From Alphaproteobacteria bacterium (GTDB lineage: Bacteria > Pseudomonadota > Alphaproteobacteria > Sphingomonadales > Sphingomonadaceae), in NCBI GenBank assembly GCA_019239415.1, contig JAFAZW010000053.1, forward strand, positions 1 through 64,000: a stretch of DNA of 64,000 nucleotides, written 5' to 3'. Positions 19,196 to 28,360 of the stretch are shown one piece after another. Both the position numbers and the translations under genes were made by a program. Below the pieces are notes generated by a model, which was given only the letters and a program-made list of their open reading frames with translations, ran no database searches and was not told the origin of the DNA. Each line of letters opens with the position of its first letter. The first letter of the stretch is position 1.

Positions 19196-19834
19196 TCAGG
19201 ACAGGGTGCGGCAGAGCCAGACGTTCACGGCAAAGCGCGAATCGGGGAAGGCACCGCTCGGGCAGCGCACCGGCCGCACCTCGTGCAGCGCCCAGGTGGG
19301 AAAGACGACGAGGCTGTTGCGCACCGGCTCGACGTCCACCCGATCCTCAGGCCCGTCGCCGCCGGCGAGGCGGTACAGGCGCAGCGCGCCGCCGTCGAAG
19401 GCCTTGGGCTCGCGGTAGAAATAATAGACGCCGCTCAGCAGCCGGCGGTTGGTCCCGCCCTGGCCCTCGGCGAGCCGGGCGCGGGCCGCGCCGATCGGAA
19501 TGTCGGTATGGGCGCCGAAATGGGCGCCGTCGCCGTGGGCGACGAGCTCGAGCTCATAATATTCGGGCACGAAGGGGCGGGTCCCGATGGCGCGGAACAT
19601 GTCGTCGAGGCGGGCGGCGATCCGTGCCTCCAGGATCGCGCCGTGGGGGCCGAGGTCGGTGGTGTAGCGCGAGATGCGGCGGGCCGGGTCGACGGTGCCG
19701 CCCCAGACCTTCGACTCGGTGAACCGCTCCTCGTTCGCAAGCGTCCAGGCGAGCAGCCCCGCCTCCTCGTCGGGGGCGAGGAAGGACTCGAAGCGGGCCC
19801 ACGGCGGGAGGGGGGCGACGAACGGGTCGGCCAT
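19196..19834 (-). CDS. Fe(II)/2-oxoglutarate-dependent oxygenase
   Basis: This 212-residue protein has the double-stranded beta-helix iron ligands H109-x-D111 in HFGAHTD and H184 in WALHEV, with R200 in SRFAVNVW positioned to bind 2-oxoglutarate. The spacing and the ELVAHGDGAHF segment match the prolyl-4-hydroxylase-like branch rather than AlkB repair enzymes, although the small size also fits an AlkB-like fold. Substrate unknown. It lies four bases downstream of hmgA, so it is probably part of the same transcript. A role in tyrosine catabolism is possible but unsupported by sequence. Confidence 0.85.
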   Translation of the reverse strand: MADPFVAPLPPWARFESFLAPDEEAGLLAWTLANEERFTESKVWGGTVDPARRISRYTTDLGPHGAILEARIAARLDDMFRAIGTRPFVPEYYELELVAHGDGAHFGAHTDIPIGAARARLAEGQGGTNRRLLSGVYYFYREPKAFDGGALRLYRLAGGDGPEDRVDVEPVRNSLVVFPTWALHEVRPVRCPSGAFPDSRFAVNVWLCRTLS

Positions 19835-19838
19835 GCGC

Positions 19839-21128
19839 TCAGCCCGGCAGGCGCGCCTTGGGGAAGCCGCCCCAGGCGCGGTCGTAATCGCCCTGCAGCG
19901 CGCCGCCTGCCATCGCGAAGCGGGTCGGGCGGAACGGCCAGCAGCTCTCCACCATGAAGGCCATGGTGCCTTCGATCCGGTGGGGTGCGAGCGCCGCCTC
20001 GCTCGCGGCGTGCCAGCTGGTCACGTCGGGTCCGTGGCCGGCCATCAGGTTATGGAGCGAGAGGCCCCCCGGCGCGAACCCCTCCGCCTTGGCGTCGTAG
20101 GCGCCGTGGATCAGGCCCATGCATTCGCTCATCACGTTGCGGTGGAACCAGGGCGGGCGGAACGTGTCTTCGGCGACCATCCAGCGGGGCGGGAAGATCA
20201 CGAAGTCGGCATTGGCGCGGCCGGGCACGTCGGAGGGGCTGGTGAGGACAGTGAAGATCGAAGGGTCGGGATGGTCGAAGCTTACGGTCCCGATCGTGTT
20301 GAAGCGGGCGAGGTCGTATTTCCAGGGCGCCAGATTGCCATGCCAGGCGACGACGTCGAGCGGGCCGTGACCGAGCGTGGTCGTCCAGAGGGTGCCGAGA
20401 TATTTCTGGATGAGGTCCACCTCGCCGCCCACGTCCTCGAAGCGGGCGACCGGCGTCAGGAAGTCGCGCGGGTTGGCGAGCCCGTTGGCGCCGATCGGTC
20501 CCAGCTCGGGGAGGCGGAACAAGGCGCCGTGATTCTCCGCCACGTAGCCCCGCGCCCTGCCGTCGGGGAGCGCGGCGCGGAAGCGGACGCCGCGGGGCAC
20601 CAGCGCCACTTCGCCCGGCGCCAGGTCGATCCGGCCCATCTCCGTGTCGAGCCGCAGCCGGCCCTCCTGCGGGATGAAGAGCATCTCGCCGTCGGCGTTG
20701 AAGAAATAGCGCCGCGCCATGTCCCGGGCGGCGCGGTAGATGTGGACGGCGACACCTTCGAGGTCCTCGGGCCGGCGGTTGGCGACCATGGTGACGAGAC
20801 TGTCGACGAGGTCCGCCGGCGTCTCCGGCCAGGCGAGCGGGTCCCAGCGCAGCCGGTTCGGCGCGATCGGGTCGTCCAGCGTCCCGGGGGCGAACAAGGC
20901 CGCGCCTTCGTAGCGGCGATAGGGCGGATGCTCGGCCGACGGGCGCATCCGGTACAGCCAGGAGCGGCGGTTCTCGGCGCGCGGCGCGGTGAAGGCGGTG
21001 CCGGACAATTGCTCGGCATAGAGGCCGAAAGGCGGCTTCTGCGGCGAGTTGCGTCCCTCCGGCAGCGCGCCCGCCACGGCCTGCGTGGCGAAGTGGCTGC
21101 CGAAGCCGGACATGTAGTCGCTGGTCAT
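19839..21128 (-). CDS. hmgA: Homogentisate 1,2-dioxygenase
   Basis: This 429-residue cytosolic enzyme opens the ring of homogentisate to maleylacetoacetate in tyrosine/phenylalanine breakdown. Family marks include [13 protein letters not shown] at the start, an [13 protein letters not shown] segment, [15 protein letters not shown] (iron-ligand His and Glu) and NLMAGHGPD (third iron-ligand His). ATG 21128 gives the standard N-terminus; the frame extends to 21179 without support. No maiA, fahA or hpd is visible, so the rest of the pathway is elsewhere. It heads a minus-strand pair with the small Fe/2OG oxygenase. Confidence 0.97.
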   Translation of the reverse strand: MTSDYMSGFGSHFATQAVAGALPEGRNSPQKPPFGLYAEQLSGTAFTAPRAENRRSWLYRMRPSAEHPPYRRYEGAALFAPGTLDDPIAPNRLRWDPLAWPETPADLVDSLVTMVANRRPEDLEGVAVHIYRAARDMARRYFFNADGEMLFIPQEGRLRLDTEMGRIDLAPGEVALVPRGVRFRAALPDGRARGYVAENHGALFRLPELGPIGANGLANPRDFLTPVARFEDVGGEVDLIQKYLGTLWTTTLGHGPLDVVAWHGNLAPWKYDLARFNTIGTVSFDHPDPSIFTVLTSPSDVPGRANADFVIFPPRWMVAEDTFRPPWFHRNVMSECMGLIHGAYDAKAEGFAPGGLSLHNLMAGHGPDVTSWHAASEAALAPHRIEGTMAFMVESCWPFRPTRFAMAGGALQGDYDRAWGGFPKARLPG

Positions 21129-21166
21129 GGGCGGCGTGATAACGCGGCGCTGCCGCGAGCACCATT

Positions 21167-21187
21167 CCCCTCCCTGCAAGGGAGAGG
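21167..21187. repeat. Short family 2 arm (CCCCTCCCTGCAAGGGAGAGG)
   Basis: An isolated hairpin arm of family 2 sits between hmgA (start 21128) and the upstream EEP gene stop (21201). It is too short to call a full element; a decayed copy or a simple terminator for the EEP gene are both possible. Confidence 0.5.
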
Positions 21188-21200
21188 AGTAGGGCGCGGC

Positions 21201-21908
<708 letters not shown>

Positions 21909-21909
21909 C

Positions 21910-21976
21910 GGGGACAGTCACTTTCCCGCACGGCGTGCCTGTCTGCAAGCGGCGGCGCGTGAAAGTGACTGTCCCC
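21910..21976. repeat. Inverted repeat, family 6 (GGGGACAGTCACTTTC)
   Basis: GGGGACAGTCACTTTC (21910-21925) is a perfect inverse of GAAAGTGACTGTCCCC (21961-21976), with a 35-base spacer that has its own partial symmetry. A related element using GGGGACAGTCACCGATCC is at 38569-38662. No transposase gene is nearby, so the origin is unclear. Confidence 0.85.
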
Positions 21977-22004
21977 TCTCAAGCGAGTATTCCCTTTCAA
22001 GCCG

Positions 22005-22322
22005 TCAGCGCCCGTCGCGCAGCTTGCCGAGCTGGTGGTCGAGCGCGCGCACGACCTTCTTCGCCGCCCCGATCACCGCGCGATCGACGTTGGTCCCCTC
22101 GTCGATCGCGGCCACCGGCGGGATGCCGTTGACCCGCGCCTCGATCGTGCACCGCAAATCGGCATTGCCGCCCTTCGATCCGTTGAGGTCGGAGACGTGG
22201 ACCTCGACGTCGGTGATGCGCCCCTCGAAGCGGGCGAGGCGCTGGCGGATCTGGTCTTCGAGGCGGCCGTCGCGTTCGTTGTCGCTTTCGACCTGGTTGT
22301 CGGCGTGAATCTGGATGAACAA
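22005..22322 (-). CDS. HPF/RaiA-family ribosome-associated protein
   Basis: This 105-residue protein fits the sigma-54 modulation/HPF-RaiA fold: an N-terminal strand (MFIQIHADNQVE), an amphipathic helix with LEDQIRQRLARFEGRITDVEVHVSDLNG, and a second helix RAVIGAAKKVVRALDHQLGK. These proteins bind the 30S decoding centre and hibernate or protect ribosomes in stress. It lacks the C-terminal dimerisation domain of long HPF. The family is used broadly, so the exact role is inferred. It diverges from radA with about 125 bases between starts. Confidence 0.8.
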   Translation of the reverse strand: MFIQIHADNQVESDNERDGRLEDQIRQRLARFEGRITDVEVHVSDLNGSKGGNADLRCTIEARVNGIPPVAAIDEGTNVDRAVIGAAKKVVRALDHQLGKLRDGR

Positions 22323-22446
22323 GGTTACTCTCCGCTCGGATGGCCCGACCCCATGAATGCGGGCGGCGGCGGCGTGTTCCTTCCGCGCACCTGAAGCCGC
22401 GATGAATCGCCTTTCCAGCGGCGGCGTTAGCGTCTAATCCTCGCCC

Positions 22447-23817
22447 ATGGCCAAACCAAGAACGCGCTACGTCTGCCAGGGCTGCGGATCGGTCCAGCCG
22501 CGCTGGCAGGGCCAGTGCCCGGACTGCTCCGAATGGAACAGCCTCGTCGAGGACCCCGGCGCCGTCGTGACGCCCTTCTCGGCGCGCCACAATCTGCGCG
22601 GCGGCGGGCGGGCGATCGACCTGGTGGGGCTCGACAAGGAGGTGCCGCTGCCGCCGCGTCTGCCGACCGGCATAAGCGAGCTCGACCGGGCGCTCGGCGG
22701 CGGCATCGTCGCGGGATCGGCGACGCTGATCGGCGGCGACCCCGGCATCGGCAAGTCGACCCTGCTGCTCCAGGCGGCGGCGAAGATCGCCGGTGCCGGC
22801 CGTCCGGTCGCCTACATCTCCGGCGAGGAAGCGACCGACCAGGTGCGCCTCAGGGCCCGGCGGCTCGGTCTCGGCGGCGCGCCGGTGAGGCTCGCCGCCG
22901 CCACGTCGGTGCGCGACATATTGACCACGCTCGGCGATGGACCGCCGCCAGCCCTGCTCGTCATCGATTCGATCCAGACGATGCATTCCGACCTGATCGA
23001 AGGGGCGCCCGGCACGGTCAGCCAGGTGCGCGCCTCCGCGGGCGAGCTGATCCGCTACGCCAAGGAAAGCGGCTGCGCGCTCGTCCTCGTCGGCCACGTC
23101 ACCAAGGACGGGGCGATCGCCGGTCCGCGCGTGCTCGAACATATGGTCGACACGGTGCTGAGCTTCGAAGGCGAGCGCAGCCACCAGTACCGGATCCTGC
23201 GCGCGGCCAAGAACCGCTTCGGCGGCACCGACGAGATCGGCGTCTTCGCCATGGGCGACGGCGGCCTCGACGAGGTCGGCAACCCCTCGGCGCTGTTCCT
23301 GACCCATCGCGGCGAGGCCGTGTCCGGCGCGGTCGTCTTCCCGGCGCTCGAGGGGACGCGGCCGGTGCTGGTCGAGATCCAGGCGCTGACCGTCCGCCTC
23401 GCCAGCGGCGCGACGCCGCGGCGCGCGGTGGTCGGCTGGGATTCCGGGCGGCTGGCGATGATCCTCGCCGTGCTGGAGGCGCGGTGCGGCCTCAGCTTCT
23501 CGACATGCGAGGTCTATCTCAACATCGCCGGCGGCTACCGGATCAGCGACCCGGCGGCGGATCTGGCGGTGGCGGCGGCGTTGGTGTCGGCGCTCGCGGA
23601 GCGGCCGGTACCGGCCGAGGCGGTGGCGTTCGGGGAAATTGCCCTGTCCGGCGAGCTGCGTCCCGTGGCGCACGGCGGGCTGCGCTTGAAGGAAGCGGCG
23701 AAGCTGGGATTCGAGCGCGCGCTCGTGCCGGCGTCGCTCAAGGCGGAGAAGGGCGGCATGGCGTTGACGGGGTTCCGGAGCCTGCGGGAGCTGGTGGATC
23801 ATTTGCTGGGGCGATGA
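22447..23817 (+). CDS. radA: DNA repair protein RadA (Sms)
   Basis: This 456-residue RecA-like helicase processes branched recombination intermediates. A C4 zinc finger (C10, C13, C24, C27) precedes the ATPase core with Walker A GGDPGIGKS at 97-105. The RadA-specific KNRFG motif is at 255-259, and a Lon-protease-like domain occupies the last 160 residues. All elements and the full length are intact. ATG 22447 is six bases after TCCTCGCCC; no strong ribosome-binding site is visible. A family 2 repeat begins one base after its stop and separates it from cvpA-cysS. Confidence 0.97.
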   Translation: MAKPRTRYVCQGCGSVQPRWQGQCPDCSEWNSLVEDPGAVVTPFSARHNLRGGGRAIDLVGLDKEVPLPPRLPTGISELDRALGGGIVAGSATLIGGDPGIGKSTLLLQAAAKIAGAGRPVAYISGEEATDQVRLRARRLGLGGAPVRLAAATSVRDILTTLGDGPPPALLVIDSIQTMHSDLIEGAPGTVSQVRASAGELIRYAKESGCALVLVGHVTKDGAIAGPRVLEHMVDTVLSFEGERSHQYRILRAAKNRFGGTDEIGVFAMGDGGLDEVGNPSALFLTHRGEAVSGAVVFPALEGTRPVLVEIQALTVRLASGATPRRAVVGWDSGRLAMILAVLEARCGLSFSTCEVYLNIAGGYRISDPAADLAVAAALVSALAERPVPAEAVAFGEIALSGELRPVAHGGLRLKEAAKLGFERALVPASLKAEKGGMALTGFRSLRELVDHLLGR

Positions 23818-23818
23818 T

Positions 23819-23951
23819 CCCCCTCCCTGGAAGGGAGGGGCTAGGGGTGGGTCCGCCGTAGGCGGGCGAAACTCCGCCCCACCTGAAAGTCTCCCCCGGA
23901 TCAGGTCCGGGGTCGCCTACCCACCCCCGGCCCCTCCCTTCCAGGGAGGGG
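23819..23951. repeat. Composite repeat: family 2 with an internal family 3 arm
   Basis: Outer arms CCCCTCCCTGGAAGGGAGGG and GCCCCTCCCTTCCAGGGAGG bracket a centre that contains GGATCAGGTCCGGGGT, a diverged family 3 arm. The element begins immediately after the radA stop. The mixture suggests that one family was inserted into, or recombined with, another. Confidence 0.85.
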
Positions 23952-23997
23952 AGAAGGGCGCTTCCCCTCCACCTTTTCCTCCGTTAGCACCTGCAGC

Positions 23998-24549
23998 ATG
24001 ACTGCGCTCGACATCATCGTCATCCTCCTCGTCGGCGCCGGCCTGGTGACCGGCTGGCTCAAGGGATTCGTCGGCGAGGTGCTGAGCCTCGCCGCGTGGG
24101 TCGTCGCCATCGTCTTCCTGAAATTGCTCCACGCCCCGGTGACGAACGCGCTCGCGGGCCCCGTCGGGACCCATGCGGGCGCCGCCGTGCTCGCCTTCGC
24201 CCTGGTCTTCGGCCTCGTCTTCCTGGCGGGAAAGTTCGTCTCGCGGCGGGTGGGCGGCGGGGTCAAGCGCTCGGTGATCGGGCCGATCGACCGGGTGCTC
24301 GGCGCCGGCTTCGGGGCCCTGAAGGGGCTGATCGGCGCGACCCTGCTCTATCTCGGCGCCAACCTCGTCTACGACACCGTCTACGGCGGCGACGCCCAGC
24401 GCCCCGCCTGGCTGGCGGAGTCGAAGACCTATCCTTTGCTCTACGCCAGCGGCCGGGCCATCGTCGATTTCGTCGACTGGCGCCGGGGCCATCCCCGCAA
24501 TCCGAATTATCTGCAGCGGCCGGTGCCCCAGCCTTCGAACGCGGCATGA
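23998..24549 (+). CDS. CvpA-family membrane protein
   Basis: This 183-residue inner-membrane protein has four hydrophobic segments in the CvpA layout, starting [22 protein letters not shown] with the typical [12 protein letters not shown] continuation. E. coli CvpA is required for colicin V production and bile or envelope tolerance; general function remains unclear. It overlaps cysS by ATGA, so the two are translationally coupled. The polar C-terminal tail (about residues 155-183) is probably cytosolic. Confidence 0.85.
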   Translation: MTALDIIVILLVGAGLVTGWLKGFVGEVLSLAAWVVAIVFLKLLHAPVTNALAGPVGTHAGAAVLAFALVFGLVFLAGKFVSRRVGGGVKRSVIGPIDRVLGAGFGALKGLIGATLLYLGANLVYDTVYGGDAQRPAWLAESKTYPLLYASGRAIVDFVDWRRGHPRNPNYLQRPVPQPSNAA

Positions 24550-25862
24550 CCGGGATCCGGCTGCACGACACGCAGGCGCGCGAGAAGCGCGTCTTCGCGC
24601 CCGCCGACGCCGGACGGGTGACGATGTATGTCTGCGGCCCGACCGTCTACAACCGCGCCCATATCGGCAATGCCCGGCCGGCGGTGGTGTTCGACGTCCT
24701 CGCCCGCCTGCTCCGCCACGTCTATGGCGAGACGAGCCTCGTCTATGCCCGCAACGTCACCGACGTCGACGACAAGATCATCGAGGCCGCCCGCGCCGAA
24801 GGGGTGGAGCCGGCGGTGGTGACCGGCCGCTACGAGGATTTCTACCTCGCCGACATGGGCGCCCTCGGCGTGCGGCCGCCCGACCTCGCGCCCAAGGCGA
24901 CCGACACGGTCGCCGAGATGGTGGCGATGATCGCGCGGCTGATCGCGACCGGCCACGCTTATGAAGCGGACGGGCACGTGCTCTTTCACGTGCCTTCCGA
25001 CCCCGATTACGGTGCGCTCGGCCGCCGCGACCGCGAGGCGATGATCGCCGGCGCCCGCGTCGAGGTCGCCTCCTACAAGAAGGATCCGGCCGATTTCGTC
25101 CTGTGGAAGCCCTCGCCCGATGGGGTGATCGGCTGGGACAGCCCCTGGGGACGGGGCCGGCCCGGCTGGCACATCGAATGCTCGGCGATGATCGAGCGCC
25201 ACCTCGGCACGACCATCGACATCCATGGCGGCGGCCTCGACCTCATCTTTCCCCACCACGAGAACGAGATCGCCCAGAGCCGCTGCGCCCATGCAGGGGC
25301 CCCGCTCGCGCGCTACTGGGTCCATAATGGCTTCCTGTCGATGGCCGGCGGCGAGAAGATGTCGAAGAGCCTCGGCAACGTGGTGACCGTGGGTGAGCTG
25401 CTGGAGCAGGGGCACCAGGGCGAGACCCTGCGGCTGGCGTTGCTGTCGGCGCATTACCGCCAGCCGCTCGAATGGTCGGAGGCGCTGATCCAGCAGTCGA
25501 AGGCGACGCTGGACCGGCTGTACCGCGCCGCGGGCGATGCGGACCCCGGGGAGGCCGATGCCGGCGTCGTCGAGGCGGTGGCGGACGACCTCAACACGCC
25601 GCTCGCCCTGTCGCGCCTGGCGGCGCTCGACGATCCCGCGAGGCTGAAGGCTTCCGCGGTCTTGCTGGGCCTGCTGGAACAGGAGTCGCGCAGCTGGTTC
25701 CAGGGCGAGGGCGATGCCCGCGTCGATGCGCTGGTGGCGGCACGCACGGAGGCGAAGAAGGCCCGCGACTTCGCCGAAGCCGACCGCATTCGCGCCGAGC
25801 TGGCGGCGGAGGGGATCGTGCTGGAGGATACACCCGCCGGTACCACCTGGCGCCGCGCATAG
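24546..25862 (+). CDS. cysS: Cysteinyl-tRNA synthetase
   Basis: This 438-residue class I synthetase charges tRNA(Cys). The HIGN motif is at 39-42 and KMSKS at 271-275. Zinc ligands that select cysteine are C30, C212, H237 and E241. Two short losses in the anticodon-binding region make it slightly shorter than the E. coli enzyme (461 residues). ATG 24546 overlaps the cvpA stop; the longer frame starting at 24096 lies inside cvpA and is rejected. Its TAG stop overlaps the first bases of a family 1 repeat. Confidence 0.97.
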   Translation: MTGIRLHDTQAREKRVFAPADAGRVTMYVCGPTVYNRAHIGNARPAVVFDVLARLLRHVYGETSLVYARNVTDVDDKIIEAARAEGVEPAVVTGRYEDFYLADMGALGVRPPDLAPKATDTVAEMVAMIARLIATGHAYEADGHVLFHVPSDPDYGALGRRDREAMIAGARVEVASYKKDPADFVLWKPSPDGVIGWDSPWGRGRPGWHIECSAMIERHLGTTIDIHGGGLDLIFPHHENEIAQSRCAHAGAPLARYWVHNGFLSMAGGEKMSKSLGNVVTVGELLEQGHQGETLRLALLSAHYRQPLEWSEALIQQSKATLDRLYRAAGDADPGEADAGVVEAVADDLNTPLALSRLAALDDPARLKASAVLLGLLEQESRSWFQGEGDARVDALVAARTEAKKARDFAEADRIRAELAAEGIVLEDTPAGTTWRRA

Positions 25863-25993
25863 CTCTTCCCCGGAACGGGAAGGGGACCATGCGAAGTATG
25901 GTGGAGGGGGCCCCGACTCAGATGCGGCGGAGAGGTGGGCCCCTCCACCACCGCCTGGCGGCGGCGGTCCCCCTCCCCGTTCCGGGGAGGAGC
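25861..25993. repeat. Palindromic repeat, family 1
   Basis: A full copy starting AGCTCTTCCCCGGAACGGG and ending CCCCGTTCCGGGGAGGAGC. The first bases coincide with the cysS stop codon. The last GGGGAGGAGC is followed four bases later by an in-frame GTG at 25997 of the scaffold-protein gene, so it could act as a ribosome-binding site. Confidence 0.9.
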
Positions 25994-26032
25994 GATGTGG
26001 CGCTGCGACCCGGGCCCCTTTATAGCCGTCCC

Positions 26033-26470
26033 GTGTCCTCTACCCTCTACAGCCGCGACATCCTGCGTCTCGCCGCGTCCATCCCGCACCTGGGGCGCCT
26101 CGAGGCCCCGCACGGCGCCGCCGAGCGGACCTCGAAGGTCTGCGGCAGCCGCGTCACGGTGGACGTGGCGCTGGACGGGGAGGGGCGTATCGCCGCCCTC
26201 GGGCTGGAGGTGAAGGCCTGCGCACTCGGACAGGCTTCGGCGGCGTTGCTTGGAGCGGAGGCGCTCGGACAGAGCGAAGCTCAGTTGGCCGGCGCCCGCG
26301 ACGCTCTCGCCGCCTATCTTCGCGGCGAGCGCGACGATCCCGGCGCCTGGCCCGGCCTCGCCGTCTTCGCCGCCGCCCAGACCTATGCCGCGCGTCACGC
26401 CGCGATCCTGCTCCCGTTCGAAGCCGCCGCCGCCGCCGTCGCCGATGCGCTCGCCCGGGCCGCGGCATGA
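26033..26470 (+). CDS. IscU/NifU-N-like iron-sulfur cluster scaffold protein
   Basis: This 145-residue protein resembles the IscU/NifU N-terminal scaffold. It has the first two cluster-ligand cysteines (C37 in SKVCGSRV, C63 in KACALGQ), but the third, usually in RHxCxLLP, is replaced by alanine in RHAAILLP. It may therefore bind clusters differently or not act as a classical scaffold. GTG 26033 fits the family N-terminus. GTG 25997, 12 codons upstream, has a much better ribosome-binding site supplied by the repeat. It overlaps the antiporter start by ATGA, so the two are coupled. No other isc or suf genes are present. Confidence 0.75.
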   Translation: MSSTLYSRDILRLAASIPHLGRLEAPHGAAERTSKVCGSRVTVDVALDGEGRIAALGLEVKACALGQASAALLGAEALGQSEAQLAGARDALAAYLRGERDDPGAWPGLAVFAAAQTYAARHAAILLPFEAAAAAVADALARAAA

Positions 26471-28233
26471 GCAACCCACTGCACGCGCCCGCCACCCTGC
26501 TCGGCGACGGTGTCATCCTGCTCGGCTTCGGGCTGTTCTTCGTGCTGCTGTTCCGCCGGCTCGGGCTTGGCGCCACCCTCGGCTATCTCGTCGCCGGGGC
26601 GCTCGTCGGGCCGCAGCTGCTCGGTCTCGTCCATGGCGGCGAGGCGATGCTCGAGATCGCCGAGATCGGCATCGTCCTCCTCCTCTTCCTCGTCGGGCTG
26701 GAGCTGAACCCGGGCCGGCTGTGGCGGATGCGGCAGGACATATTCGGCTTCGGTCTACTCCAGGTGGCGCTGTGCGGCCTCGCCGCGGCAGGCCTCGTCT
26801 GGCTGGCGACCCGCTCGTCCCCCGCCGCCTGCCTCGCTCTCGGCCTGCCGCTCGCCCTCTCGTCGACCGCGCAGGTGCTGCCGCTGCTGCAGTCGGCGGG
26901 ACGGCTGCGCACCCCGTTCGGCGAGCGCGCCTTCTCGATCCTGCTGTTCCAGGACCTGTCGATCGTGCCGCTGATCACGATCGTCGCGACGATGTCGCGC
27001 AACCCCGCCGATGCCGGCGGCCCGCCGGGCTGGCAGGTGGCGCTCTCTACTGTCGGCGCGATCGTCGGGCTGATCGTCGCCGGCCGCTTCCTCCTCCGCC
27101 CCTTCTTCCGGCTGATCGGCAATCTCGGCGAGCGGGAGATGTTCGTCTTCGCGGGCCTGTTCACCGTGATCGCCAGCGCGGCGGTGATGGAGCTGCTCGG
27201 CCTCTCGGCCGCCCTCGGCGCCTTCATCGCCGGCGTGATGCTCGCCGACACGCCCTACCGCCACGAGCTCGAGGCCGACGTCGAGCCGTTCCGTTCGATC
27301 CTGCTCGGCCTGTTCTTCCTCGCCGTCGGCATGATGCTCGACCTCCACGCCATCGCCGAGCGGCCGCTGTTCGTCGCGGCCATGGCGCTGGCGCTGATCG
27401 CGGTGAAGGCGGGGCTGATCACCGGCCTCGCCGTCGCCTTCCGCATGGCGTGGCGGCCGGCGCTCGGCCTCGGCCTGCTGCTCAGCCAAGGCGGCGAGTT
27501 CGGCTTCGTCCTGTTCGCCCAGGCGCAGCGCGCCTTCCTCATCGCCCCGGAGGCCGCCAGCCTGTTCGGCGCCATCGTCACCCTGTCCATGGCCACCACG
27601 CCGTTCCTGATGATGGCAACGAAGGGGCTGCGCTCCGAGCCGGTCAGCGAGGAAGAGCGCGACGGGCCGGAGGCGGACGGCGCCAATGCGATCATCGTCG
27701 GCTACGGCCGGTTCGGCCAGACCGTCGCGCAGATGCTGATCGCGCAGGGCATCGCGGTGACGCTCATCGATACCGACATCGAGATGATCGACGTGGCGGG
27801 GAGCTTCGGCGCCAAGGTCTATTATGGCGACGGCACGCGGCTCGACCTGCTCCGCCAGGCGGGGGCCGCCGACGCCGAGATCATCCTCTTCTGCACCGAT
27901 GGCGACCAGATCGAGCCGGAATTCCTGGAAGGCGTTCACGAGGCCTTCCCGAAGGCGGCGATCTTCGTCCGCGCCTTCGACCGGCGCGCCTTGCTCAAGC
28001 TGCGCGACGCGCCGGTCGCGGGGGCGGTGCGCGAGGTGCTCGATTCCGCCGTCCGCATGGCGCGGATGGCGATGGCGAAGGTGGGGGTGGACGAGGCGGA
28101 GATCGACCGCACCGAGGACCTCTACCGCGCGCGCGACCGCGAGCGGCTGAAGGCGCAGCTCGAGACCGGCGACCTGCGCGCGCGGATCGACCGGATGATC
28201 ACGGCGCCCGAGGCGGCCGCGGAGGGGGAGTAG
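26467..28233 (+). CDS. Kef-type monovalent cation:proton antiporter (CPA2) with RCK domain
   Basis: This 588-residue inner-membrane protein has an exchanger domain of about 12 helices (residues 15-385) with IAEIGIVLLLFLVGLELNPG and LALSSTAQVLPLL, then a cytosolic TrkA-N domain starting near residue 408 with VGYGRFGQT. A long acidic/basic C-terminal helix (about 525-588) resembles KefB/KefC tails. It is a full-length relative of the antiporter at 5336-7114, but the sequences differ throughout, so it is not a recent duplicate. ATG 26467 overlaps the scaffold-protein gene by four bases. Likely exchanges K+ for H+; gating ligand unknown. Confidence 0.9.
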   Translation: MSNPLHAPATLLGDGVILLGFGLFFVLLFRRLGLGATLGYLVAGALVGPQLLGLVHGGEAMLEIAEIGIVLLLFLVGLELNPGRLWRMRQDIFGFGLLQVALCGLAAAGLVWLATRSSPAACLALGLPLALSSTAQVLPLLQSAGRLRTPFGERAFSILLFQDLSIVPLITIVATMSRNPADAGGPPGWQVALSTVGAIVGLIVAGRFLLRPFFRLIGNLGEREMFVFAGLFTVIASAAVMELLGLSAALGAFIAGVMLADTPYRHELEADVEPFRSILLGLFFLAVGMMLDLHAIAERPLFVAAMALALIAVKAGLITGLAVAFRMAWRPALGLGLLLSQGGEFGFVLFAQAQRAFLIAPEAASLFGAIVTLSMATTPFLMMATKGLRSEPVSEEERDGPEADGANAIIVGYGRFGQTVAQMLIAQGIAVTLIDTDIEMIDVAGSFGAKVYYGDGTRLDLLRQAGAADAEIILFCTDGDQIEPEFLEGVHEAFPKAAIFVRAFDRRALLKLRDAPVAGAVREVLDSAVRMARMAMAKVGVDEAEIDRTEDLYRARDRERLKAQLETGDLRARIDRMITAPEAAAEGE

Positions 28234-28239
28234 GCGATT

Positions 28240-28358
28240 CCCCTCCCTGGAAGGGAGGGGTTAGGGGTGGGTCCCGCCGTAGGCGGTCGAATCGCGGTGG
28301 CTGAAAAGTCTCGCTGCGCTCGCCCTCCCACCCCCGGCCCCTCCCTTTGAGGGAGGGG
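28240..28358. repeat. Palindromic repeat, family 2
   Basis: Left arm CCCCTCCCTGGAAGGGAGGG, right arm GCCCCTCCCTTTGAGGGAGG, inner GCCGTAGGCGG. It spans exactly the interval between the antiporter stop (28233) and the aroB stop (28361), a convergent junction. Confidence 0.9.
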
Positions 28359-28360
28359 GG

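Noticed and set aside
24096-24545. Upstream extension of the cysS reading frame
   Set aside because: It lies inside cvpA in another frame. CysRS begins at 24546, where the family N-terminus starts and ATGA overlaps the cvpA stop.
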